A DNA stretch of 64,000 nt from Rhizobium tumorigenes (GTDB taxonomy: Bacteria > Pseudomonadota > Alphaproteobacteria > Rhizobiales > Rhizobiaceae), in assembly GCF_003240565.2 (NCBI RefSeq), contig NZ_CP117256.1, positions 248,001 through 312,000 on the forward strand. Reading direction: 5' to 3'. Every line of letters starts with the position of its first letter. Within the stretch, counting starts at the first letter, position 1. The position numbers and the translations under genes are program-made. The notes under the pieces are model-generated. The model did not search any database, was not told the origin of the DNA, and worked only from the letters and a program-made list of their open reading frames with translations. Of the stretch, positions 8,524 to 16,808 are shown piece after piece.

Positions 8524-9186
8524 TTAGCGGAAGTCACCGCGGGCAATGCCCTCGGCTGCGGCGATCACGTCGTTATCCTGGCCCCGCTTAAGGGCGTCGA
8601 GCCCGGTGCGACCGTCAAGCGCACCGTGGGGCGAAACTAGAAAGCGGTAAACGGCCCAGGCACCCGCCAGGATCTCGTGCAATTTTTGAAGCGCCGCATA
8701 GGGTCGGCCGTCTCGGTCAAGCTGCCAGGCCGGGAAGCGGAACCCTCGCTTGGCGCCATCCAGGCCGAGCACTTGGCCGTTTTGACGCTTTGTATTGACC
8801 GTGACGCGCGAAACGCCAAGAAGATCTGAAAAGGCGTCGGCGCTCAGCATGTCGTCCTCGCTGAGGATCTCTGCAACGCGGCGATGGCCGCGCTCTCGTG
8901 CGGAGGACAAGGCTGCCTTCAGTTCGTCATCCGGTTCGCCAGCCTCTTCGACCAGAAACGCACCGTCGCCAACCAGCAAGTCTTCCTCGACGATCGAAAT
9001 TGTCTGCGCTCCGGCGCGCGGATCCACGACGACGCGGAAACTCACCTGATGGCCAGCCTTCTGGCTCAGTTGCACCGCCTTGGTATACTGGTTAAGCAAC
9101 GCTTTTTCGAAATCGGCCTTGCGGGGTAGCTTCATCGATAGCGCGATATTTGGAGTTTCACTTGCTGACGTTTTCGTGACGGGCAT
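8524..9186 (-). CDS. Xre/MbcA/ParS-type antitoxin of the RES pair
   Basis: A 220-residue antitoxin. It carries a DNA-binding segment (residues about 110-150, SADAFSDLLGVSRVTVNTKR, a helix-turn-helix) and a C-terminal toxin-binding region ending GALDGRTGLDALKRGQDNDVI, the pattern expected for DUF2384 antitoxins (gene-product repeats such as GRTPLDAL). The N-terminal 90 residues are longer than in minimal members. ATG 9184-9186 is preferred over an upstream start because AAGGTGG lies seven bases before it. Family knowledge: the antitoxin binds and neutralises the RES toxin and represses the operon. The AT-rich bases just upstream would contain the autoregulated promoter. Confidence 0.85.
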   Translation of the reverse strand: MPVTKTSASETPNIALSMKLPRKADFEKALLNQYTKAVQLSQKAGHQVSFRVVVDPRAGAQTISIVEEDLLVGDGAFLVEEAGEPDDELKAALSSARERGHRRVAEILSEDDMLSADAFSDLLGVSRVTVNTKRQNGQVLGLDGAKRGFRFPAWQLDRDGRPYAALQKLHEILAGAWAVYRFLVSPHGALDGRTGLDALKRGQDNDVIAAAEGIARGDFR

Positions 9187-9768
9187 GACAATCCACCTTT
9201 TGAAAATAAAATAGCCAGTCGTTGTCATCTCGTCAAGTTCGTTAAGTTAGTAAAGACATCATCCGATTTATCCAACCCTGTGTGTTTCACGCAGAGCCTA
9301 TCGCCTTGATGGGAATCGAACCTTCGGCGCACCATTGTCTTCGTCACGTCGAATTAAATTAACTGCTTGGCTTTCCAAGGACGAACGCATTAATTTCCAA
9401 ATGGAAGCTCGATGTCCTCCCGGTTTTTCTTTGCCCCCTTGATCATGACCGCCTTGAACCGCGCCCTGGATCCCCGGCGCCGTCAGTCGTCATTGTCGCC
9501 ACGACGCCGGCAATCAGCACGATTGGCGACTGGCTAAGAGACAAACTTGACGCATAAAGGTCAAAGGGAGCGATCCAAAGACGACAGGCCCCTCACGCCC
9601 TTCACAGGATTTAAATTCTCGGTGCAAAAATATTCACGAACCGAGGGAGATCAAGCAGTTGCATCTAAGCGTTGACCCCTCTGCCGCCACCAGAGGGCAT
9701 CAAAGATGTGAAAGACGCTTGGGCAACGAATTATCGTTGACGACTGAAATCATGAATCCGTAACCGGC
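9187..9768. other. Intergenic region between the toxin-antitoxin pair and the catabolic operon
   Basis: No complete gene. On the minus strand a 30-codon tail (ARFKAVMIKGAKKNREDIEL to a stop at 9390-9392) has protein-like composition but is cut off upstream by stops, so it is probably a gene remnant. The part next to 9186 should hold the promoter of the antitoxin operon. The 3' end of the leftward catabolic operon lies at 9769; no strong hairpin with a T-run was seen there. Confidence 0.4.
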
Positions 9769-10890
9769 TTAGCCTTGACTTGGTTGTTCCCAAAGGTTCA
9801 GCGATCGGCCGATTTCCGTCTTCAAAGCATTTTCATACAGCTCGTACCCCCAGCTGATATCGAAGACCGCCATGCCGCAGGCGATGAAGATGATGCGATC
9901 ATCCGCAGTTTCACGACCGGATTTTTGGCCGTTGACCACATCACCCATACCGGTGGAATCATGCAGTTGCGGCAGTTTGCCGGCATCGATGAGGCGGTAG
10001 AACGGGCCGCCGATGACCCCACCGTAGTAGGCTTCCTTGTCGCCTGAAGCGATCGCATCTTCGACATACGCCTCGTGGAGAGGGGTATGATCGTACACGA
10101 CCTTGCAACTGGTCAGGAAGGATTCGTCGGTGTTGACTGGGCCGGAAACAAGAATCGTGGCGCCCTTCTTGATCCAGCTGTCTTCAAAAAAGAGCGGCTT
10201 GAGACGAGAGGCTGCGACCGTAATGACATCGACGTCGCGGAAACCGGCTTCCGCACTGTCGACTCCGACGGCTGGAATCCCGTATTCCTGGCTGACCCAG
10301 CTGGCAAACTCGTTCGCCTTGTCGAGGAAGAGGTCGAAACAGATAACTTTCTCGATCGACTTCATCTGGGTCATCACCGCAACGAAGCAGGCCTTGTTGA
10401 TCGGACCGCAGCCAACCACCGACGCAACCTTGGAATTCGGGTTTGCCAGGTGCTTTGCGGCGACACCAGGCACGCCGCCGGTCCTGGCCGCGCTCAGCAG
10501 GTTTGCCGACATCAGCGCCAGCGGCGCGCCTGTTTCCTTGTCGTTCAGCATCATGGTCAGAATGGAGCGTGGCAATCCCTTGCCGGCATTCGCATGGTTG
10601 GAACCGTACCATTTGTTGCCGCAGACGTCGAAGCGGCCGCCGAGATAGCCTGGCATGGCGGCGAAGCGGCGGTCGGGTCCGGCCACCGGCATGTTGGGAA
10701 AACGCGTCTGCTTTGGAAAGACGATATTCATGCCGTGACTGTTGTGATTGGCTCCCCCCATCAGGTAGTCGCCTTCACCCAACAGGCTGAAAGTCTCTTC
10801 GCAAACGCGAACGCATTCTGCGGCGTTGAGGACGCCGGCCTCGATCATGTCAGGCTCGGAAAGATAGAGAAAATCAATTCTAGGATACAT
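9769..10890 (-). CDS. Ornithine cyclodeaminase / mu-crystallin family NAD(P)-dependent enzyme
   Basis: A 373-residue member of the ornithine cyclodeaminase/mu-crystallin superfamily, whose members include ornithine cyclodeaminase, alanine dehydrogenase, ketimine reductases and proteins annotated as tyramine oxidase subunit B; the last is the closest look-alike I recall. The Rossmann dinucleotide loop is VVGCGPINKA at about 168-177; upstream FVPxxTRFPNMP-like and LLSAARTGGVPGVAAKHLA segments are typical of the substrate-side domain. It is the last gene of the leftward operon, 21 bases after the enolase-like gene. Its placement suggests a redox or deamination step on an amino- or imino-acid intermediate. 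The precise substrate is unknown. Confidence 0.8.
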   Translation of the reverse strand: MYPRIDFLYLSEPDMIEAGVLNAAECVRVCEETFSLLGEGDYLMGGANHNSHGMNIVFPKQTRFPNMPVAGPDRRFAAMPGYLGGRFDVCGNKWYGSNHANAGKGLPRSILTMMLNDKETGAPLALMSANLLSAARTGGVPGVAAKHLANPNSKVASVVGCGPINKACFVAVMTQMKSIEKVICFDLFLDKANEFASWVSQEYGIPAVGVDSAEAGFRDVDVITVAASRLKPLFFEDSWIKKGATILVSGPVNTDESFLTSCKVVYDHTPLHEAYVEDAIASGDKEAYYGGVIGGPFYRLIDAGKLPQLHDSTGMGDVVNGQKSGRETADDRIIFIACGMAVFDISWGYELYENALKTEIGRSLNLWEQPSQG

Positions 10891-10911
10891 GGTGTTGCCT
10901 TGAAATCGGAG

Positions 10912-12225
10912 TTAAGCGCTTGCTGTCTGACGGTCTGGATCCGACGCGTCTGCAAAGCGGAGAAGCGGTGTGATGTCGAAGAGCCGGCAGCCGGGACTAC
11001 GGGCATTGGCGCGCATGAGGAAGTTGAGCTTTTCGATGCGTTCGCCCGAGCGCGGCGCGCCGTTCTTCTGGAAAGGCACCTGCAGGCCGACGGAGAAGTC
11101 CATCACCACGTCGTCAACAACCCCACCCGAGCGGCCTGACGGCACGGCAATCATCCCGTGATCTGCAGCGAACCGGTAGGCATCCATGGCTTCGGTGATG
11201 GTCCCGACCTGGTTCGGCTTGAGTACAAATCCTTCAACGGCGCGCATTTCATGGGCGCGGCGCAGCAGCGGCAGACTTGTCACGGTCAGGTCGTCGCCGA
11301 GGACGAGCGTGCGCGGCAACGCCTTGACCGCCCGACTGTAACCGTCCCAATCGTTTTCATCGAGAAGGTCCTCGATGAAAACGAAGTCGAAGGTTTCGGT
11401 CAGGCCCTTGACGTAGGCGATCAACGCATCGGCGGAAACACGCTCGCCCTTGAGCAGATAGGTGTCGCTTTTCTTGTCATACATCTCGCTGGAGGCGCAA
11501 TCGAGCGCGAACGCCACGCGGCCGGCATAGCCGCAGGCATCGACGGCCCTCTTCATCAGGGAAAGCACGATCGCCGGATCATCGGATGGCGCGGCGTAGC
11601 CGTAGGAACTTGCGACCTGAGGCTTGTGGCCAAGATAGTCGGTGAGGATATCGGCGAGCTTGTGAAAGATCGCCACCGCCATCTCGATCGATGTGTCAAT
11701 GCTGTCAGTGCCATAGGGCACGATCAGGAATTCGTTGAACGGCTGCACCAGGTTTTCATAGCGCCCGCCGTTGATGACGTTGAAGCACGGCACCGGTACG
11801 GTCTTGAGGTCGCCGCCGGCGACATGCCGGTAAAGCGGCATGCCACGCGAAGCCGCCGCCGCCCGGAACACGGCGATGGACGCGGAGTAGATCGTGTTGC
11901 CGCCGAGATTGTGCTTGTCCGACGTACCATCCAGCGCAATCATGGTCTCGTCAATCGCTCGCTGGTCGAAGACATTCATGCCGATCAGGGCGGGGCGAAT
12001 GATCGCCAGCGCCTTCTCGACCGCATTGTGAACGCCCAGTCCCCCGTAGGAGGCCGGATCGCCATCGCGCAGCACGAATGCCTCGTGCATGCCGACGGAG
12101 GTGCCTGTCGGCGCGGCACCGAGCCCTATGGACCCACTTTCCGTGCGGACCTCGATTTCGATGGCCGGACGGCATTTGCAGTCGATGATCTGTTGAGCGT
12201 GAAGGGAAACGATCTTGTCTTCCAT
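10912..12225 (-). CDS. Enolase-superfamily paralogue with altered catalytic residues
   Basis: A 437-residue protein aligning along the whole length of enolase. Retained: loop Ser43 in PTGTSVG, Glu165 (NEF for QEF), metal ligands Asp242, Glu285 and Asp311, and the base Lys336 (LKPNQ). Changed: the catalytic GDEGG loop reads VASSYGYAAP (204-213), the SHRSGE histidine loop reads PSGRSGG (362-368), and the GGSH motif reads GGRY (153-156). So metal and carboxylate binding look preserved while three proton-handling positions differ, which argues for a related beta-elimination on another substrate rather than plain 2-phosphoglycerate dehydration. ATG 12225 sits one base after the kinase stop, so the two are tightly coupled. 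Residue equivalences are from memory of enolase structures. Confidence 0.8.
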   Translation of the reverse strand: MEDKIVSLHAQQIIDCKCRPAIEIEVRTESGSIGLGAAPTGTSVGMHEAFVLRDGDPASYGGLGVHNAVEKALAIIRPALIGMNVFDQRAIDETMIALDGTSDKHNLGGNTIYSASIAVFRAAAASRGMPLYRHVAGGDLKTVPVPCFNVINGGRYENLVQPFNEFLIVPYGTDSIDTSIEMAVAIFHKLADILTDYLGHKPQVASSYGYAAPSDDPAIVLSLMKRAVDACGYAGRVAFALDCASSEMYDKKSDTYLLKGERVSADALIAYVKGLTETFDFVFIEDLLDENDWDGYSRAVKALPRTLVLGDDLTVTSLPLLRRAHEMRAVEGFVLKPNQVGTITEAMDAYRFAADHGMIAVPSGRSGGVVDDVVMDFSVGLQVPFQKNGAPRSGERIEKLNFLMRANARSPGCRLFDITPLLRFADASDPDRQTASA

Positions 12226-12226
12226 T

Positions 12227-13636
12227 TTAGTTCTGACCCTTTGCTTCCGGAACGTACATGATCGTGAGATCGCACAGGTTGGTGCCGGTATTGCCGGTGA
12301 AGACGGCCGACGAGAGCGGCTCCAGGGCTTCGAAGCAGCTGTGCTCGCGAAGACTGTGGAAGAGGTTGACGCCTTTGGCCGCCGCGGTGCCCAGTGTGGT
12401 CGAATCAGCAATCCCGCCGGCCACCGTCGTCGTGCCATCCGTGCCCTCGCTGTCGATGGACAGGAGGCAGGCGCCCTGCGTCTTCGCCGCGGTGATGGCG
12501 AAGCTGACGGCCATCTCCTGGCCGGGGCCACCATGGCCTCGGATCAGCGAGCTGTCTTCGATCAGCGTCGTCACCTCGCCTGAACTCAGCAACACGCATG
12601 GCGCCTTGATCGGATTGCCATAGGTCTGGATTTCGCGCGCCATCGCGGCAAAGAAGGTTCCGGCATCGCGTGCCTCGCCTTCCAGGAAGGACGAGACGAT
12701 CATCGCCGGAATGCCCATCTCGTCGCAGATTTCCTTGGCGTAGATGCAGGAATCGGGGAGCGTGTTCAGCAGGAAATAGGTGTTGTCCGGAAACGCCTTG
12801 GGCGTCTCTGCTTCCGGCCCGGCATTCATCAGATGATTGACGATCGTTTTCGGCAGGCGATCGGCCAGATTGCGGTTGTTGATGGTGGCGCGGGCGTCGT
12901 CCAGCGTCGTCGCATCCGGTCCGATCGGCGTGCTCTTGTAGGCGGCGTAGGGGACCGATATGTCGGCCGTCGCCGGATTGCCGACCGCATCGCTGATACC
13001 GAAACCAATAAGTTCGGCGCCGACGTCCTGGATGCGCTTGGCAAGCATGCCGCCGTTCAGCGCTGATATGTGACGGCGAACAGCATTGATCTCATAGATT
13101 CCGGCGCCCGATTTCAGAAGAACATCGGTGGCATCGATCTCGTCCTGCAGCGAAATGCCATCGATCGGGCAGGACATCAATGCGGAGCTTCCGCCGCTGA
13201 TGACGCAGATGAAGAGGTCGTCAGGCCCGGCCTGGTCAACGATCTCGATGATCTTGCGCGATGCCCGGTGACCCTCTTCGTTGGGCAGCGGGTGGCCGCC
13301 GATATAAACTTCGGTGCGATGAAAGCGGTCTGCCTCTTCCGCGACTTTGACAATCGCGATTCCCTTGGTCAGGTGGTCGCCGAGTACATGATCGACGGCC
13401 ATGGCCATGTGATTGCAAGCCTTGCCGGCACCGAATAGATAGACGTGCCGCTTTTTAGAAAGGTCCCACGAGGCGGCGCCGATGTGGAGGACACTGCCCT
13501 CCATGCGCATGATCGCCCGCATGCGCTTGTAGCTGTCGAGCCGATCCAGTGTTCGGTCGGCGATCTCGAGGACGATCCGCCTTGAGGCGACGTCACCTCG
13601 CGAACATACCTCCTCAGAGTTCCTGATTTTTTTCAT
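12227..13636 (-). CDS. MOFRL-family glycerate 2-kinase-like protein
   Basis: A 469-residue protein of the GckA/TtuD glycerate kinase family (DUF4147 plus MOFRL domain), which phosphorylate glycerate or a related hydroxy acid with ATP. The N-terminal domain has VYLFGAGKA, GHPLPNEEG and VISGGSSALMSCP; the C-terminal MOFRL domain has LLSSGEVTTLI, GHGGPGQEMA and SEGTDGTTTVAGG, all family signatures. ATG 13634-13636 is chosen because upstream residues are not family-like. It starts a kinase-enolase-OCD subset within the larger operon, preceded by a 185-base gap that carries a candidate operator. Family reaction would feed 2-phosphoglycerate to an enolase, but the neighbouring enolase is divergent, so the kinase substrate may also differ. 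Confidence 0.85.
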   Translation of the reverse strand: MKKIRNSEEVCSRGDVASRRIVLEIADRTLDRLDSYKRMRAIMRMEGSVLHIGAASWDLSKKRHVYLFGAGKACNHMAMAVDHVLGDHLTKGIAIVKVAEEADRFHRTEVYIGGHPLPNEEGHRASRKIIEIVDQAGPDDLFICVISGGSSALMSCPIDGISLQDEIDATDVLLKSGAGIYEINAVRRHISALNGGMLAKRIQDVGAELIGFGISDAVGNPATADISVPYAAYKSTPIGPDATTLDDARATINNRNLADRLPKTIVNHLMNAGPEAETPKAFPDNTYFLLNTLPDSCIYAKEICDEMGIPAMIVSSFLEGEARDAGTFFAAMAREIQTYGNPIKAPCVLLSSGEVTTLIEDSSLIRGHGGPGQEMAVSFAITAAKTQGACLLSIDSEGTDGTTTVAGGIADSTTLGTAAAKGVNLFHSLREHSCFEALEPLSSAVFTGNTGTNLCDLTIMYVPEAKGQN

Positions 13637-13685
13637 GACGAATTCGCTTTGTCTGGTTGAGGTGCCTGAGCCCACGCATTCTATT

Positions 13686-13718
13686 GAAATTAGCCAATGT
13701 CGATTGTCGCCAATTTCA
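13686..13718. promoter_or_regulatory. Candidate operator/promoter region upstream of the kinase gene
   Basis: An imperfect inverted repeat, GAAATTAGCCAAT with GTCGATTGTCGCCAATTTC, lies 50-80 bases upstream of the kinase start. On the minus strand it contains ATTGGCGACAAT (13703-13714), a 12-base word identical to one in the palindrome at 18143-18172. This suggests one regulator, most simply the GntR/FCD protein at 20329, controls both transcription units. Confidence 0.55.
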
Positions 13719-13821
13719 GATCGCATGGGTTTGCTTGCAGAGTGCTCGTTTAAGGCTAAGATGGAGGCGTTCGTCGTGTCCGGCTCACAATCCGCTGTCG
13801 CTATCTCGAGATGGAACGTGG

Positions 13822-14886
13822 CTAGTCGATACGCTGACCATCCTCTCCGAAGAAATGAAGATGCGCTGCCGGCAGTCTGACGCGCAGCTTGGACGGTGCT
13901 GCCAGGACCATCTCGTCCTGTGTGAAGATTTTGAACGGCACATCGTGGAGCTTCAGGTGAAGGATGAAACCGAGGCCGGTCGGTTCAACAAGATCAACAT
14001 CCACCTCGCGGCTGGCCTCAGGGTCGAGGATAACGCTTTCAGGCCGGATGCCGACCGTGAGTTTAGAGCCGGCCGGGAGCGGCAATGGCTTTTGAATTGG
14101 CAGCGCTGTTCCGTCCTTGAGGACGACGCAAGCGCCGTCATTCGACGAGTAGGTCGCGTCTATGAAATTCATGCCTGGCGATCCGATGAAGCTGGCGACG
14201 AACAGGTTAGCGGGCCGCCGGTAAAGATCGAGAGGGCTGCCGACCTGCTGCACCCTGCCCTCGTTCATCGCCACGATGCGATCGGCCAGCGTCATTGCCT
14301 CGATCTGGTCATGGGTGACGTAGACGGACGTTGCCTTCAACTCCTTGTGAAGGCGCTTGATTTCCGATCGCATCTGTTCGCGCAGGCGGGCATCGAGATT
14401 CGAGAGCGGTTCGTCGAAAAGAAAGGCCGCCGGATCGCGAACGATCGCCCGTCCCATGGCAACGCGCTGTCTCTGGCCGCCGGACAGCGCCTTGGGACGG
14501 CGATCCAGCAGTGCCGTCAGGCCAAGGACCTCGGCCGCACCGCTGATAGCTGCGGTGATCGCTGCCTTTGGACGTTTGCGCAGCTTGAGACTGTAGCTCA
14601 TGTTGTCAGCGACGGACATATGCGGGTAGAGCGCGTAAGACTGGAATACCATGGCGATGTTCCGGTTCTTGGGCGCAAGATCGTTGACGCGCGTACCGCC
14701 GATCCTGATCTCGCCATCGGAAACATCCTCCAGCCCGGCGATCATCCGCAACAAGGTGGACTTGCCGCACCCGGAGGGACCGACAAGCACGATGAACTCG
14801 CCATTCTCTATGGAAAGGTTGACTTCATGAAGGACAGTGTGGTGGCCGTACGACTTGCGGACGGCATCGATGGTTATGGATGACAT
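13822..14886 (-). CDS. Sugar ABC transporter ATPase (MalK/UgpC type)
   Basis: A 354-residue nucleotide-binding subunit that drives sugar import at the inner membrane. Walker A is GPSGCGKST (37-45), the signature is LSGGQRQRVAMGRA (about 134-147), Walker B LFDEPLSNLDA, and the switch histidine follows in VYVTHDQIEAMT. The C-terminal 110 residues form the OB-like MalK regulatory extension (VGIRPESV at about 277). The gene follows the MalG-type permease after 12 bases, completing the importer. MalK-type ATPases often serve several importers, but this one is clearly dedicated by position. Confidence 0.95.
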   Translation of the reverse strand: MSSITIDAVRKSYGHHTVLHEVNLSIENGEFIVLVGPSGCGKSTLLRMIAGLEDVSDGEIRIGGTRVNDLAPKNRNIAMVFQSYALYPHMSVADNMSYSLKLRKRPKAAITAAISGAAEVLGLTALLDRRPKALSGGQRQRVAMGRAIVRDPAAFLFDEPLSNLDARLREQMRSEIKRLHKELKATSVYVTHDQIEAMTLADRIVAMNEGRVQQVGSPLDLYRRPANLFVASFIGSPGMNFIDATYSSNDGACVVLKDGTALPIQKPLPLPAGSKLTVGIRPESVILDPEASREVDVDLVEPTGLGFILHLKLHDVPFKIFTQDEMVLAAPSKLRVRLPAAHLHFFGEDGQRID

Positions 14887-14898
14887 GTTCTAACTCTT

Positions 14899-15732
14899 TC
14901 AGCCTTTGACGGCGCCTGCGGTAAGGCCCTGGACGAGGAAGCGTTGGATGGCGAAGAAGAAGATCCCGACCGGAACGAGCGCCATCACGGAGGCAGCCAT
15001 CATCTGGCCGAAGTCTACCGAGAACTTTGACACGAAGGTCAGCAGGCCGACCGGGAATGTCGATACCGACCCTTGCGAGATGAGCATCAGGGCGAGCAGC
15101 AACTCGCTCCAGGCAGCCGTGAAGACGAAGCCCAGGGTCGCGGCAATTCCCGGCAAGGTTAGCGGCAGGATGATGTGACGGAATGCTGTGAAGCGCGTCG
15201 CACCATCAATCATCGCGGCTTCCTCCAGATCCTGCGGCACGCCGTCGAAGAAGGACTGCATCAGGAAGGTGGCGAAGGGAATGTTGAAAGCGCTGTAGAC
15301 GATGATAAGGCCGAAAAGACTGTTGGTTAGGCCTAGCGTCGAATACATCTTGAAGATCGGCGCAATCAGCATAGCCAGGGGAAACATCTGGGTCAGCAGC
15401 ATCAGGGCGAGCATGGCGGCTTTGCCTCGAAAGGTGAAGCGCGACATGGCGTAGCCCGCAAGTGACGCCAGGACGGTAACCACAAATGCCGTCCCCAGCG
15501 ATACGATAAGGCTGTTTTTGAAGAAGATCGGGAAATCGCTGTTGGTCAGCACATAGGCGTAGTGCTCGAACGTTGCCCGAGAGGGCCACAACCGAACGCC
15601 TTCGGAATAAAGGAGATCGGTCGGCGTGATCGAGACCTTGATCAGCCAGTAGATGGGAAACAAGGCAAAGACCAGATACGGCAGGAGCGCTAGCCTGTGT
15701 AGAAGGGTGAGAACGAGCTTCGGTGTCTTCAT
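14899..15732 (-). CDS. Sugar ABC transporter permease (MalG type)
   Basis: A 277-residue inner-membrane permease with six predicted membrane segments, starting with LALLPYLVFALFPIYWLIKVSI. The coupling EAA loop reads LEEAAMIDGATRFTAFRHIILPLTLPG (about 180-206), which docks on the ATPase. It belongs to the CUT1 carbohydrate uptake group together with the preceding MalF-type gene, whose stop lies two bases upstream. Start ATG 15730-15732 is preceded by AAGGTC. No damage seen. Confidence 0.95.
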   Translation of the reverse strand: MKTPKLVLTLLHRLALLPYLVFALFPIYWLIKVSITPTDLLYSEGVRLWPSRATFEHYAYVLTNSDFPIFFKNSLIVSLGTAFVVTVLASLAGYAMSRFTFRGKAAMLALMLLTQMFPLAMLIAPIFKMYSTLGLTNSLFGLIIVYSAFNIPFATFLMQSFFDGVPQDLEEAAMIDGATRFTAFRHIILPLTLPGIAATLGFVFTAAWSELLLALMLISQGSVSTFPVGLLTFVSKFSVDFGQMMAASVMALVPVGIFFFAIQRFLVQGLTAGAVKG

Positions 15733-15734
15733 TA

Positions 15735-16658
15735 TCAGTGACCTTTCAACAAGCTCTTCCGCAACACCATGATCAGCGCGGCGTAGATGAACAGCAGCAG
15801 CACCAAGACGACCGCGACAGCTGAGGCGTAGCCAAAATCCAGCTGCTTGAAAGCGATGGTGAAGATGTAGCTCGAGAGGATCTGTGTGTGGTCAGCCGGT
15901 CCGCCATTCGTCATGACGACGATCAGATCGGCGAAGTTGGCGACCCAGATCGTCCGAAGAAGCACTGTGATCAAGATCGTCGGCGCCAGGAATGGAACGG
16001 TGATCGAGAAAAATCTCTGGATCGGCGAGGCCCCATCGATGGCGGCGGCCTCATAGAGATCGCGAGGAATGGACTGGAGGGCGGCAAGCAAAGTTATCGC
16101 GAAGAACGGTATCCCGCCCCAAACGTTGGCGATGATCGGTCCCCACATTGCGGTCGCCGGGTCGGAGAGGATGTTCTTCGGTTGCGACAGCAGACCAAGC
16201 GCGCTCATCCAGTGCGGCAACGGGCCTACCACTGGATTAAAAAGCCACGCCCAGGTCAGCCCCATCAGCAATGACGGGACGGCCCAAGGCAGAAAAATCA
16301 GGGCTTGGGCAAGGCCGCGGCCAAAAAACGGCTTGTCGAGCAGAAGCGCCAGAAAGAGTCCGAACACAAATTGAAGAGCGACGGAGGCCGCCGTCCACCA
16401 GATGGTATTGAACAGGGCACCATAGAAGATCTTGTCTCCAAGGATTTCCTTAAAATGCTGGAGCCCTATGTAGCCGCCGGAAAACGGGTTGAGGATCTGC
16501 ACGTCCTGAAAGGCGTAGGAAACGCCGAGGGCGAGAGGAACCAGGATGAGCGCGATAATCAGCAACACCGACGGTGCGGTGTAGAGATATGGCTCTAGCA
16601 TACGGCTCAGCCGCATGGACAATGGCGGCGTTCGACCCTTCGAGAACTGGGACGTCAT
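15735..16658 (-). CDS. Sugar ABC transporter permease (MalF type)
   Basis: A 307-residue permease with six membrane segments; the first is LYTAPSVLLIIALILVPLAL. The EAA loop is YEAAAIDGASPIQRFFSITVPFLAP near residue 205. The reading frame extends 45 codons further upstream, but ATG 16656-16658 (MTSQFSKGRT) is preferred: it follows AGAAAGG and the upstream codons encode a Pro/Gly/Arg-rich non-membrane stretch unlike the family. It pairs with the MalG-type subunit to form the import channel of the island. Confidence 0.93.
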   Translation of the reverse strand: MTSQFSKGRTPPLSMRLSRMLEPYLYTAPSVLLIIALILVPLALGVSYAFQDVQILNPFSGGYIGLQHFKEILGDKIFYGALFNTIWWTAASVALQFVFGLFLALLLDKPFFGRGLAQALIFLPWAVPSLLMGLTWAWLFNPVVGPLPHWMSALGLLSQPKNILSDPATAMWGPIIANVWGGIPFFAITLLAALQSIPRDLYEAAAIDGASPIQRFFSITVPFLAPTILITVLLRTIWVANFADLIVVMTNGGPADHTQILSSYIFTIAFKQLDFGYASAVAVVLVLLLFIYAALIMVLRKSLLKGH

Positions 16659-16808
16659 GCGGATAACCTTTCTGGATGGCATCCTCATCGTGGCGGGTGG
16701 GGGCTGCGCTGGGAGTACGCCGCCGCCCTTGCCGCCACGACTTTGGAGCCGGAACGGAACCAAGGCGAGTACGTGTGCCCTGTCCCCATTCATTATCGAT
16801 CATCGAGC

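Noticed and set aside
10075..11139. Long plus-strand frame of 354 codons
   Set aside because: It is antisense to the OCD-family and enolase-like genes, which have clear family motifs; GC-rich codon use on one strand opens the opposite one. Same reasoning for the frame at 11158-12261.
13657..14883. Plus-strand frame of 408 codons
   Set aside because: Mirror image of the MalK-type ATPase gene, whose Walker and signature motifs settle the true strand.
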